The translations under genes were made by a program, and so were the position numbers. A DNA stretch of 60,000 bases from Bugula neritina. Taxonomy: Eukaryota; Bryozoa; Gymnolaemata; Cheilostomatida; Bugulidae. Positions 37,331 through 50,800 of this stretch are shown piece by piece. Location of the stretch: positions 14,265,633 to 14,325,632 of the forward strand of contig OZ037771.1 in NCBI GenBank assembly GCA_964035545.1, in the 5' to 3' direction. The stretch's first letter is position 1. Each line of letters begins with the position of its first letter. The notes beneath the pieces were generated by a model, which was not told the origin of the DNA, searched no databases, and worked only from the letters and a program-made list of their open reading frames with translations.

Positions 37331-37420
37331 ACTGATGCTGTTAACGTTTTATCCTGCTCGTAGGAAATTTCCAAAACCGTCTATCCAACCACCTGCGCGC
37401 GCATGCATTTTACGTTACTC
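37331..37420 (-). promoter_or_regulatory. Probable PHF21A promoter and 5' exon
   Basis: A CpG-containing stretch with TGCATGCGCGCGCAGG on the minus strand (NRF1-like) precedes a short segment ending in AACAGCATCA/gtgagtatc, a strong donor. No ATG is seen in the short exon. The transposon inserted at 37550 lies about 130 bases upstream. Role inferred from motifs and position. Confidence 0.4.
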
Positions 37421-38091
37421 TGAGCTAGTGCTCTCAACATATCAGCTATTATAAGCAATATTACGACAGATACTGCGCCTGTTGTTAGACAGTTAGAGTA
37501 AGGTTGAGGGCCTAATGTGGTATTACAAAGGCAAATGCCCGAAACAACTAAAGCTACATGTACACAGGTCGATTTTTCATGAAAATCGGCCGATAAACTG
37601 TTAGCGATTTTTTAGGATTTTTGAAAAATCGGCTGATTTTGCTTTTGGCAGATTTTTGTAGCGATTTCCAGAATTGAACATGTTCAATTTATCGGGCGAT
37701 TTTCTGTTGAACCAGCCAATCAAAAGCTGGCAGAAAATCATGACAGCGAGCGAAGTTAACACCATTGTTGAAATACAACTAGGAAGTAATTAGTACGTTG
37801 CTATCACTACGATGCATCATATATGAAATACAAATATAAAAATAACTATCAATCGAAGTAGTACTAGTAGTAATAACAACGCAATTTTTATTTATTAGAA
37901 CATCAGAATAAACATATTGCTTTTTTAAATAGAACACTGGTATTATTCTCAACTTTTACTCATTTATAATACAATTTATAACTTTTAGTTTTAATTTTTA
38001 TATTTAAGTAACTAATATTAGCATCTCAACTTTATAGTTTAATTTTTGTTGAAAGAACAGATTTGCACTGATCGTGAATTTTCGTTAGTAA

Positions 38092-38309
38092 TTTAGTTAG
38101 CTCCAAGACGGCCGTTTTCTCAACATAAATATAATTGTGAGTTTTTGTTAATAAGTTAGCTCCAAGACGGCCGTTTTCTCAACATAAATATAATTGTGAG
38201 TTTTTGTTAATAAGTTAGCTCCAAGACGGCCGTTTTCTCAACATAAATATGATTGTGAGTTTTTGCTAATTTGCTAAGTTAGCTCCAAGACGGCCGTTTT
38301 TCAACATAA
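38092..38309. repeat. Three and a half tandem 62-base repeats inside the transposon
   Basis: Units contain GTTAGCTCCAAGACGGCCGT and TTTCTCAACATAAATAT. They lie between the left terminal repeat and the MADF gene; the last unit ends about 65 bases before its start codon, so they may act as its promoter or as transposase-binding sites (inference). Confidence 0.9.
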
Positions 38310-38982
38310 ATATGATCGTGATTGGTGGCAGCAGTCAGTTCGGTGCTGCCTGCTGTAATATATATACCTCATCATGTACGATTCAGAGATTACTCAAAAA
38401 TATGTCGACAACTTGGAGAAGTTTCCTGCTCTGTGGGATAACCGTAGTAAGGTTTATTCAAACAAGGATGCCAAGAAGAGGGCTTGGGCTGACCTGGCAG
38501 CTCTTGTTGGAATATCGGCTGAAGAGCTTCAGACTCTTCACAAAACCAATAGAACTTACTTTGCAAAGGTAATTTAATATAATTTTATACTCACTGCATT
38601 TGGAATGAGAAAATTTAAATGATATTTAAATTAATATTCATACAGGTACTATGATTTTTAACAGGAGCACAAAAGGCGCTTTCATCAGCCGTCTGGAGCT
38701 GGTGGAGAGGAGCGCAACAAAAAAACATACCCATATTACGAGCAGATGCTCTTTCTTTTGCCAACTCTAAAAACTAGGAGCTCGCACTCCAACCTTATTG
38801 CTGAGGTAAGCAACAGTAGTGATTGTGGTAGTATGCAAATCGATGTAAACATACATTATTTATTAATAGGTTGTTAATTATTTCACATAATAATATGAGT
38901 TTAGGATAGAAATCAGATGATGGATGATGGAAGTAGTCAAGGTGATTCTTCACAACCATCTTCCACATCATCAAGGTCCGAA

Positions 38983-40426
<1,444 letters not shown>

Positions 40427-40700
40427 TTCACGTGTGAAAAGAATGTATATTATAATAATGCCGATGTATGTTTACTCAGTTTACTATGCTAATGCACGTG
40501 AAACTAATCTTGAATTTTGCGCATGAACCTAAAAGAAAGTTGTATAGACTGAGAGCCATCCGCCAATAAAACGCAAGCAGAAAATTAACCCGGGAAATAA
40601 AAATTGCCTAGAAAATCAGTCGATTTTTCAATCAGCAATAGCGAAATCGAGAAGTACAAAATCGGCTGAAAAAATCAGCGTGTGTACATGTAGCTTTACT

Positions 40701-41492
40701 TACCTACAAGAAATTACGTAGTATTACGTGCTAGCTTCAGCAAATTTAACTAAGCATTAGCTATTTAACCAAATAAATTCAGATAGAAGCGCAGCTACTT
40801 TGTACCCATGTATGCAATTTTGGCAAGCTCAACAAGTTCACATTTGAATTTCTCGAAATAAACAAAAAACTACCTATCTTGCTAAACCAAAGGACATTAT
40901 AGTCTAAACTCTAATAAGGAAAAAAGGCAACATGCACAAAATTATTTCACATCTAAGATACTTAGTACCGATAGTCTTATTTTCCATGAGGCAAACTCTC
41001 CAACTGAAAAAGCAATGAGTAGTAAACCAGTACCTATTTCAAAAAATATGCTACCATCACTATAACAGCTTCTTAAAATATTACAGTGCATACGTAAGTT
41101 GTTGTACAATGCTGAGAAGAGCTTTCAGTGTTATACAAATTCCACAACTAAGCTTTGAAGTTTAATTTAAATCAGAAAGATTATTACAAAATAATGTACT
41201 TAGCAAATTGAAAACAATTGTATGAAACTATATTTTCAAAAAAAAAACAAATTAGTTTATGCATAAGTAAAAAATCTGCTTCTGTATAGAAAATGTACAC
41301 TACTCTGGCACCCAGGGTCCTTCACAAAACTAGCTCTGAAATTAGCAAACCATGAAATCCACACAAAATGTCTTATTATTTAATACATCACAAATCGGTT
41401 CTTATTGAGCTCATTAAAATACTTTACACTGGCAAACAATTGAATTCTAAAAATGGAAAAACAGCTCCTCACTACAACCTCGACATAATGTG
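40701..41492. other. Spacer between the transposon and NDUFAF4
   Basis: AT-rich sequence without recognised features. It should include the 3' untranslated end of NDUFAF4, which is read leftwards. Confidence 0.5.
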
Positions 41493-44400
41493 CTATCGGT
41501 CATCTCTTCGTATTTTCCTATTATACTCGTCCACTATCTTCTGGCCGGCATCAAGCTGTTTCTGAGCTTTCCTAAGCCGAGAGTCTCGAAGTAGCCTGTG
41601 AGGCTCCCCAATAACGGCTTCGGCTTGAGGTAAACGTAACATGAATGATTGAAAGTACTCCAATATATGGTGAGTAGTTTCCAAGTCTAACTTATATTTA
41701 TCTGCTAATATTTTAGCTGAGTTTGCCTCAGGATCGTCTTTGTGAGAGTTTATCATTTCTAAGGCTAGACGTAACGGGATCCTGCCTTCTGGTATAGTGA
41801 CGGGCTCCAGGTACCCAAACTTCGGATCATTTACCTGAAATATTAGACATAATTATTAATTGATTTGTTGCATATCACAAACAGGAAAACACGGTGCGAA
41901 ATTTAGTGTAAATACTGGCCATAATAAGTAGACATGAAGAAAAGTGAAGAAAGAAAAATTAGAACTCTGTTGGATAATTTCAAATATAAAACATCAAATT
42001 ATTTACAAGGTTTTGTAAAGAGCTATCTCAGCCCAACGCTCCTCCATATTTGATGGCTCTATGTTTTCCAGAAAGACATTGATAAAATGGTCATGGTCTA
42101 TTATATACTTTAAAACTTTTCATTTAATGTTATTTGCAATTTTAGATGCTAAAAATAATTATTGAAAAAACATTTTCAACTGAGAAATTTTCATTTATTA
42201 CCAATTTCCCAGCACAAATATACCTATATCTAGTATATTTACTCCTGGATATAATGAAAAGTTGAATTAAGAACAAAACGAGGATCTAGTACAGCTCTTT
42301 TCTTTTTCTAAATCTTATTTTCCCCAACTTTTAAAATAATGTATGTAGAGAACAATTCATGCAAGTATTGTATAATGTTTGGTCACATGCTATAACATTA
42401 GTACAACAGTGTACACAACCCACTCAACTACAAGGTCAACCTGACTAAGGTGAAAAAGGAGATATTTTCACTTTAATTGCAGTGAATTGTGACTCTAGGC
42501 TGCCAACATAGTATGTCAGCTGATGGTAACATTACAGTTACCTCATAGTCAACTATCAGTAAACCTGCAGTCAACTCACAGTCATATTGTAGTCAACTCA
42601 CAGTGACTCTGCAGTCTACTGACTGTGACTATGCAGTCAATGGATTTAAGCTTTATTTTGGCTTATAAAACACATTTATTGTCATAAGATTAATATAATT
42701 TACTCAAAATGTTACAGCAATGACAAATATGAAGCCATTTACCAACACATCTTTGTAGAAATTGTTTGAGTAACATTCTACTAGATAACCATCAACATGT
42801 TCTTTTTATTCGGTGGTCATGAAGCGAAGAAGATATCATCCAAAAAATGTGAGTCAAGTATCACTAAGTATATCATACCATCTACTTTCATATACTTACA
42901 CTCTACTCTCTCTCTCTCTTCACATATACTTACACTCTACTCTCTCTTCTCATATACTTACACTCTATCATCTCTTCTCATATACTTACACTCTACTCTC
43001 TCTTCACATATACGTACACTCTCTCTCTCTTCTCATATACTTACACTCTACTCTCTCTTCTCATATACGTACACTCTACTCTCTCTCTCATATACTTACA
43101 CTCTACTCTCTCTCTTCTCATATACTTACACTCTACTCTCTCTTCTCATATACTTACACTCTACTCTCTCTTCTCATATACGTACACTCTACTCTCTCTT
43201 CTCATATACTTACACTCTACTCTCTCTTTTCATATACTTACACTCTACTCTCTCTTTTCATATACTTACACTCTACTCTCTCTTTTCATATACTTACACT
43301 CTACTCTCTCTTTTCATATACTTACACTCTACTCTCTCTTCTCATATACTTACACTCTACTCTCTCTCTCTCTTCACATATACTTACACTCTACTCTCTC
43401 TTCTCATATACTTACACTCTATCATCTCTTCTCATATACTTACACTCTACTCTCTCTTCACATATACGTACACTCTCTCTCTCTTCTCATATACTTACAC
43501 TCTACTCTCTCTTTTCATATACTTACACTCTACTCTCTCTCTCATATACTTACACTCTACTCTCTCTCTTCTCATATACTTACACTCTACTCTCTCTTCT
43601 CATATACTTACACTCTACTCTCTCTTCTCATATACGTACACTCTACTCTCTCTTCTCATATACTTACACTCTACTCTCTCTTTTCATATACTTACACTCT
43701 ACTCTCTCTTTTCATATACTTACACTCTACTCTCTCTTTTCATATACGTACACTCTACTCTCTCTCTCATATACTTACACTCTACTCTCTCTCTTCTCAT
43801 ATACTTACACTCTACTCTCTCTTCTCATATACGTACACTCTACTCTCTCTCTCATATACTTACACTCTACTCTCTCTCTTCTCATATACTTACACTCTAC
43901 TCTCTCTTCTCATATACTTACACTCTACTCTCTCTTCTCATATACGTACACTCTACTCTCTCTTCTCATATACTTACACTCTACTCTCTCTTTTCATATA
44001 CTTACACTCTACTCTCTCTTTTCATATACTTACACTCTACTCTCTCTTTTCATATACTTACACTCTACTCTCTCTTCTCATATACTTACACTCTACTCTC
44101 TCTTCTCATATACTTACACTCTACTCTCTCTTCTCATATACTTACACTCTACTCTCTCTTTTCATATACTTACACTCTACTCTCTCTTTTCATATACTTG
44201 CACTCTACTCTCTCTTCTAAGACACACTAATGGCCCACCTTCCTCAAATGCACAGTCACACACCACTCCCCCTGCTACTTCCACTATCACCCTCTTCTTA
44301 ACAAGTTTCATCCACACATTTTTCTTAACAACTTTTATTCATATCTTCTACGGTTTAATTCCTCCCACCATCTACTAGCCATTTTTACTCTTCTTACATG

Positions 44401-46599
44401 TTAATGTTAATAAAAAAAGTTGACTAAAAGCTCACCAAATAAATTAGCCACTGCATAATTAAAGTGCCGAATTGTTGAAATTTACTGTTACTGATGTGTT
44501 TGTTTAGACTGTGTCCAATGCATTTGACCGATGAATAAATACAGTATGTATATATGTATAGGTTAGGCCCATCAAATATAATGGTTGATTATAATTTTGT
44601 TTTAAATTAACAAATTAAAAGCGGGAGAACTGCCTCAAACTGGTCCAGTGCCTTTCGGACGAAAAATATCAAGAATTGTCCACAAAGATGGCAACAAACG
44701 GTCAAAATCATTGAAATCCGAGAACAAGTTGAAAAATAAAAATGAAAAATCCAAATCTGTAAAGCAGGAGGATGTGAGGCAGAGCCGGTCAGAGTCAGCT
44801 GTGAGGAAATCGAATAAAAGGAGGTGAACTGGAAACGCTATAAATATTTGTTAAATAGTACTACAAGACATCTTACTGCACAAATACTTCATAAAACTTG
44901 TTATTTTGATTATTGCACTTACAATATATGATTACTTTCACTAAAAAGCAGTTGTGAATACAACTCTAACTAGTTAATGTCAGTGCATGACTCACTAGTT
45001 ACTGTCAGTGTGAGTATGAGTGACTAACTAGTGTTAGCATCACTGAGTGTGGCCTACTAGTTAGTACGAGTGTATAGTTAGTGTTAGCATATGACTCACT
45101 AGTTAGTAGCAGTGTAAGTATGAGTCACTAGCTAGTTAATGTTAGTGTATGACTCACTAGTTACTGACAGTATGAGTATTAATCATTAGATGGTGTCAGT
45201 GTGAGTATGAGTCATTAGTTACTGACAGTATGAGTATTACTCATTAGATGGTGTCAGTGTGAGTATGAGTCACTAGTTACTGCTGCTCTCTATAGTCAAT
45301 AGCCATTGAAAACTATATTTTATAAATTTTCAGAGAAAATGGCAGCAGACAGCACCCAGCGTACCCTGCGAGATCTCTAGCGAGTTTGAAAACGAGGCAA
45401 CAAAGAGAAAGGGATATAATCAGGTGGAGGACTCAATGGCAGCCATGGAATGGTAACTACCAAAGTAGTACTATATGCAGTATGTCCAGTGGGTAACCAT
45501 GAACATTTTAAATGATTTCAAAGTTAATAATTTTCAACAAAAACTACATGAAAGCTTAGTATCTGATGGCATACTTAATCTATGCCATTATTGCTAATAA
45601 CCATGAGGATTGTGTATGAGAATATTTCTCTTCCCAGTTGTATGTAAAATCTGTGTAATGTGAACAGCTGATATGCTTTACTACCATGGTGCAGACTATT
45701 ACAGCTTTTATAGTTTTGGAAAGTTTCCATACTGTGGTACGACTATACCGGTGCATTAAATTATTTTAGTTTGCGATAATAAAAATTATTAAAGCACTGG
45801 AAGATTGATAAGGCACAATAAAAGCAGACCAACTACTTATTGAATTTCCAAGTAATTATTCAAACAATGTACAGCTAAAAAACCTGACATTTACAACACA
45901 TTATTTCAAAAGTTGTAAATTTTCAAGAGTTGTCTACTTTTGCAAATTGTATAAAAAATTCACAGAAGAATAGAATATTCTTTTAATGAGCTCTAAATTC
46001 ACCTTGCGTCTATCTTCTGGTAACTTTCTCTTTGTTTTAACAATGGGATTGTCTCCCTTGCTTTCTACATATACACTTTTCAGCCTTTCGTCTAAGTCTG
46101 GCAGTTTTTGGTGAATATAATTCATATCATTCTGACGAGAAGCTTTATTCCTGGCTTCAATAGCTGCCTACACAATGAAATGTTATATCGAGTGTAATAA
46201 ATCACAGACAAGACAAGACAGAAAGACCGCAGTTAATAATATTTCAATTTAAGGCGTTGTTGATAAATAGAGCAATAATTATAAAGCATTTTCTAAAAGT
46301 TGTTTAAAAAATTGATAAGAAAGACTCTTGAGATTCGTGACAAGGTTTGCTATTCTGATTTGGAAATAGAAAATCCTAACGCAATATTTTGAAAACTAGC
46401 TATTTGAGCAAAATTTTTACTGAAAACGCTAATCAATGTGGAAGAATCACACATTGAAATTTTGTCATTTATATGTCACACTAACCTCTGTAGGATATCT
46501 GGGTGGCGCTTTTGGAACCTTTTTAGATTGCTCGATGGCTTTTGAGGCCCGTGCCTCAATGTTGTACAGTTTGAAAGGCCTCTTCAAAGAAGCTCCCAT
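41493..46599 (-). CDS. NDUFAF4: NDUFAF4 homologue, complex I assembly factor
   Basis: Three minus-strand exons, 46486-46599, 46003-46167 and 41493-41834, all in phase 0, give 206 codons. The N-terminus MGASLKRPFKLYNIEARASK fits the family's start (MGA, then RPxRxFNxENRA), with Gly2 as a possible myristoylation site. Further family features are LDERLKSVYVESKGDNP, GYLEPVTIPEGRIPLRLALE and the helical end (LADKYKLDLETTHHILEYFQ). Human NDUFAF4 has 175 residues; this one has an extra basic C-terminal tail. It acts at the mitochondrial inner membrane in early complex I assembly (family knowledge). The second intron is 4.2 kb and carries a satellite and another possible gene on the opposite strand. 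Confidence 0.88.
42797..45496 (+). CDS. Unrecognised small basic protein nested in NDUFAF4 intron
   Basis: Three exons fit by phase: 42797-42848 (ATG; donor AAAAAAT/gtgagt), 44622-44823 (acceptor attaaaag, donor AGGAG/gtgaac) and 45334-45496 (acceptor aaattttcag). They give 138 codons. The product starts MFFLFGGHEAKKISSKK, has PQTGPVPFGRKISRIV, and then a Lys/Ser/Arg-rich stretch without stops. No family is recognised. The first intron is almost entirely the 28-base satellite. The last exon may be spliced again (TGGAATG/gtaact), so the C-terminus is uncertain. An alternative start in another frame (MKRRRYHPKN) would read into exon 2 for 31 codons. All three exons lie within the NDUFAF4 intron, on the other strand. 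Confidence 0.42.
42895..44216. repeat. 28-base satellite, about 48 copies
   Basis: The unit is close to CTCTCTTCTCATATACTTAC plus ACTCTA, with variants TTTTCATATAC, TACGTACAC and extra CT steps. Higher-order repetition is visible: blocks around 42895-43300 recur around 43360-43740. One strand is almost entirely pyrimidine between the ATATAC words. Open frames of about 500 codons run through it on the plus strand only because stops are absent from the unit. Confidence 0.95.
44960..45290. repeat. Degenerate repeat of GTGAGTATGAGTCACTAGTTAC
   Basis: About eight imperfect units of 35-45 bases, with GTCAGTGTGAGTATGAGT and ACTAGTTA words, lie in the second intron of the nested plus-strand gene, 45 bases before its third exon. 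Confidence 0.75.
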
Positions 46600-47400
46600 A
46601 TTCTACCAATTACGCATTTAGTATCTTCACTGTTGCCAATTTGCTAAGCGCTAAAATATAAATCTTCTCAACTTTACTCTATAAAATCAGCAAGCATGAA
46701 AAAATATCCAAAATTTGTATACTTGTGAAAAGTGAAATGTGCTATCCATCAATTCATGTTATTGATTGGGCTATAACTGTAACCCCAAGTTACTGGTAAA
46801 AAAATATTTCAAAGGCACTCAACAAAACAAACCAAAGTTAAACACATCTCAAAAGTCAACCATGACTGAAATTATTCAACGTTGCAAGAAAACTTTGAGA
46901 GTCACTTGCATAAATAATTCATAGGTAAGATTCGATCAGTTCAACTACGTGATGATCTTTAGATATAACTTAAAAAAAAACTTCAACTTTTGAGTAAAAT
47001 TAGTACAAAAAATTGCTTTAGGTATGACTATTAGTATTAGTAATAGTTATACTTATAGGCTAAAACAATTGCTTTTCATTTGTTGTGAATTGAATATTTT
47101 CTACTAATTAAATAAGAATTAAACTTAATACTTAGATTTAGAACTCATAGTTAATAATTATTAACCAAACTATTGTGATTGTCAGCATAATTGTTATACT
47201 TATTATTTACCAACTTGATGAAAAAGTATTGGTATAATATTAATAATTATTACTAATTTTTAACTATTTAATTTATTCAAAATCAATCATAATCATTAAT
47301 GAATTATTATGATTATCATTAGATAATTATATTCATAATCACTTTATACTTCATAATGATAATGATATTGTTCATTATTATTTATGTTATCATGTAATAC
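46600..47400. other. AT-rich spacer between NDUFAF4 start and the BEL element
   Basis: No gene is seen. The right half (47020-47395) is made of short TAATAATTAT, ATTAGTATTAGTAATAG and CATAATGATAATGAT words with much self-complementarity. The same word types resume right of the BEL element at 53579, so the element landed inside one continuous AT-rich tract. Confidence 0.55.
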
Positions 47401-47851
47401 TGTATTGGTATGCCACCCAGAAGTATTGGCAGGCAGCCAATCATTAAAGCTTTCAAGCTTCAAAAGCTTTCACCAAAGCTACTATTAGCTGGCAGAGCTA
47501 GTTCATTCACTGTACTGCATGAGTCAGTGTATCATGATCAAACCGCCATATTTACACTCTTTGTATGAATAAACTATCGGTTTCGGTATTGTGATGGCTA
47601 AGATTTTTATCCACGCATCAATATTGTAAGTTTATTAGAATTACAATAGTTCATGTCAATTTTTTGGTTCTGTAATATTCATAGTGTTCCTCTGAATTTT
47701 GATTTATATTGTGACTACTTATTTATACAATTTCTAATGTTTCCCATTTTATAGGGTACGATTTGACAGTTAATAAACTCGAAAACCTGTTGCCAAGTTG
47801 GCTAGTAGTTAAAGCATATCTTGCAACCAGACACAAACACAAACCGATACA
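47401..47851 (+). repeat. 5' LTR of BEL/Pao element
   Basis: Starts TGTATTGGTATGCC and ends AACCGATACA. It contains AATAAA signals (TGAATAAAC, TTAATAAAC) usable for polyadenylation and an inner inverted pair AAAGCTTTCAAGCTTCAAAAGCTTT. Confidence 0.95.
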
Positions 47852-47873
47852 GTACCAATATTGTTGAGGCGAC

Positions 47874-50800
47874 ATGGACCGACAGGACATAGTTAATCTC
47901 AAGAAGCAACGTACTACTCTGAGGTCTAAGGTAACAATGCTAACTAATCTCATAGAATCAGCAATCTCTAGTAGCAACTCTACACAAGTGGAATGCCTGC
48001 GATCTCAGCTTGAATCTACATATCAAGAGTTTCTAACTATCCATTATGACTTTTTGGAATACGTTTCATCAGATGAGTCTATGGAAGACATTGCTTATGT
48101 TAATAAGATGAGTCCAGTAGAGTACTATCAAACTGTAAAGGCTAGTTATGACAAAGCTATTTCTGACTGTAATACTTGGCATAGCAAATTCTATAAAATC
48201 AAGCACAGCCTTATTTTAGCGATTAAGAAAGCCAATGGATTAGTCACTGATTGTACTGACAATACTCTTATCACTGAACATCATAGGAAATGTGTAGCTC
48301 TTTCAGAAAGTTTGGCAGATACCATAGGTTTTTCTGATTTATTATTAGAACTAGATGAAGTTATTTTATCTTTAGATTATTGTATGTCTAAGTTTACTCT
48401 TATGTCAAAGGCTCAGTCACAGAACATGAATTTCGAACACCGTGAATCTGATCCGTCCGTAGTCCGGTCCGGTCTTGCGGAGAGTGGTGTGGGTGGGGAG
48501 TCACCTTCAGACGGCGCGAGTCATGCACCGACTATGGTCGCGTCGAGTCGGTTGTTTTCTTCTAGATCACACCCTAGCACACATGAGGCTACTCTTGCAC
48601 CAAATCCAGGTGTCACAGCAAGCGGTAGTGATAGGCAGGTACTATGGGAAGATCACACATCCGGTGAAGCTTTGGCGTCAAATCCAGGTGTCATAGCAAG
48701 TACCAATGTCAGAGATGTTCGTTCTTCTACATTCTCAGTACGTGATCTACATGGTAGTACTGATCGTGCAGCTCATTCTGAATTTTTGATTCGCGGCGCA
48801 ACTTCCTCGGTTGTCAATGCATATGATAGCTACCCTAATGGAACTAGTCAAATAAGTTATGACTCTAGACATACAGGTGGAAATAACTTCAATTCATCTA
48901 TACATAAAACTCATTCACAACCCAATCCATTTAACGGCACTAGATACCATTGGCCGGAATTTAGGTCAGTGTGGCTAAGGTATGCCACTATGTTTTACGA
49001 TGATGTCGATAGGGCTTGTGAATTAAAAAAATTTCTCACAGGCGAAGCTCTGGAGATGGTTCAGCCAATCTTTGCAACTCAGCCTCAAGCTTATGAGAGA
49101 ATGATGTGTAGATTAGAAGAGGTCTACAATGATCCTAGCATGAGTGTGCAAGCAGTCTGCAACAATCTACAAGAACTAAAGCCAGTAAGGGAAGGAAATG
49201 TACGAGAACTCGTCAAAATGGCTAATGCAGTGGAAAGTTCGTACAGCCAACTCGGTGAAGTGGGACTTTTGCAAACTGTTACGCTGCCACAGGTCGATAC
49301 TCTTGCAAACCTATTACCTACAAGCATTAGACGGGACTGGGATAGACACTTTCACTCACTTACTCACGAGGAGAGAATCAAGCCATTCCCACACCTCATG
49401 AGGTTTCTAGAGCAGGAACGGCAGATAGCCCTCAGACGCATAGAAACCGTAAACCCGCAGTCCTCCAGTATGCATAAACAGAAGGTGAAAGCGTTCCACA
49501 CTGAAAGCCGTGGCCCAAAGTCTAGTAGTAACAGGTCTACTAATAATAGCAAAATCATTGATAGTGAGAATTACTGTTTTATTCATCGCAGTGAGCGTCA
49601 TTGTCTTGTTGAGTGCAGAAATTTCTTGGCGTTGTCTGTAGATGAAAGATACAAGTTAATAAAAACTAATTCTCTATGTGTTAGGTGCTTGGGTGCCCAT
49701 GAGCCTAAGCGCTGTCCAAATTTCCGAACCCCTTGTCCAGTCTGTGATAAAACAACCCACCATGTATTATTGTGCATCAAATCAGCTGAAACTAATACAC
49801 ATACCAATTGTAATACCAACAAGAATAAAGCAAGAGCTGATCAAATTAAGCACAAGAGTAACGAGAATTCTGAAGCGTCTGCTGTTAGCACCACGGTCCG
49901 TGTGTCTCCCAATCATGGAGCGCACAATCATCCAGGAAATGCTACAGTATTTGCCATTCAGCAGGCTCAAGTAGTGGGTACATCTCATACAGCTATTATA
50001 TTCTTTGACGGCGGATCCAATGCGTCATTCATATCGGAGAGAGCTGCTAAAGCGTGGGGTGCGCGACAGATAGATAAGGTGAATTTGGAAATGAACACAC
50101 TTGGTGAACATGAAGTTAGCGAAACTTCTACTATTTATGAAGTAAAGTTACAAACTCCAAGAGGAAAGACCTTTGCGATTTTAGCTTACAGCCTTCGGAA
50201 ACTCACAGGAGCTATCAACAGGCCACTTGATGCAAACATACTCGGATCTCTGTTCCCAAAAGTAGACACTAGCAAGCTATTGAAGAAGACGGGATCTATC
50301 GACCTGCTAATTGGTAACGATCTTCTTGGATTGCATCCAAAACACCAAGTTGATCAAGCAGGACCGCACCTCTATGTATATTCTGGACCCTTTGGACTGT
50401 GTGTGCAGGGATCACACCCTGCCCTTAGCAACTTTTCTACACTTCCATCCTCATTTTTCCATGTACAGGCTACCATGGCGCATGAGAAGTTAGAGGAAGT
50501 TGAATTCACTCAAAGCATTCACAACAAAACGCTCAACAGTTGTGATTTTGAATTGTCTACAGTTTCTACGCCGACTTACAGTGTCAATAGTCCCGACGCA
50601 TCTCCCAGTCAGTTTGCAAAGTCATTTTCAAGACCTCAGACTATTATAAATTGTGGTGAATCACACACTATAGCCACTGAATGTGGTATGATTGAGTCAG
50701 CCGATGATTCCGACCCTTTACAGAGCCCGGGAGACCCAGACACTGAGTCTGCAGGACAAATCGGTTCTGGACAGTTGAACAGATCTTTAGAAGTCAATGA

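Noticed and set aside
42797-44378. Open frames of 477 and 521 codons on the plus strand
   Set aside because: They are readings of the 28-base satellite, whose unit has no stop codon; all residues are Ser, Leu, Thr, Tyr, His and Ile repeats. Only the first 52 bases are kept as a possible exon.
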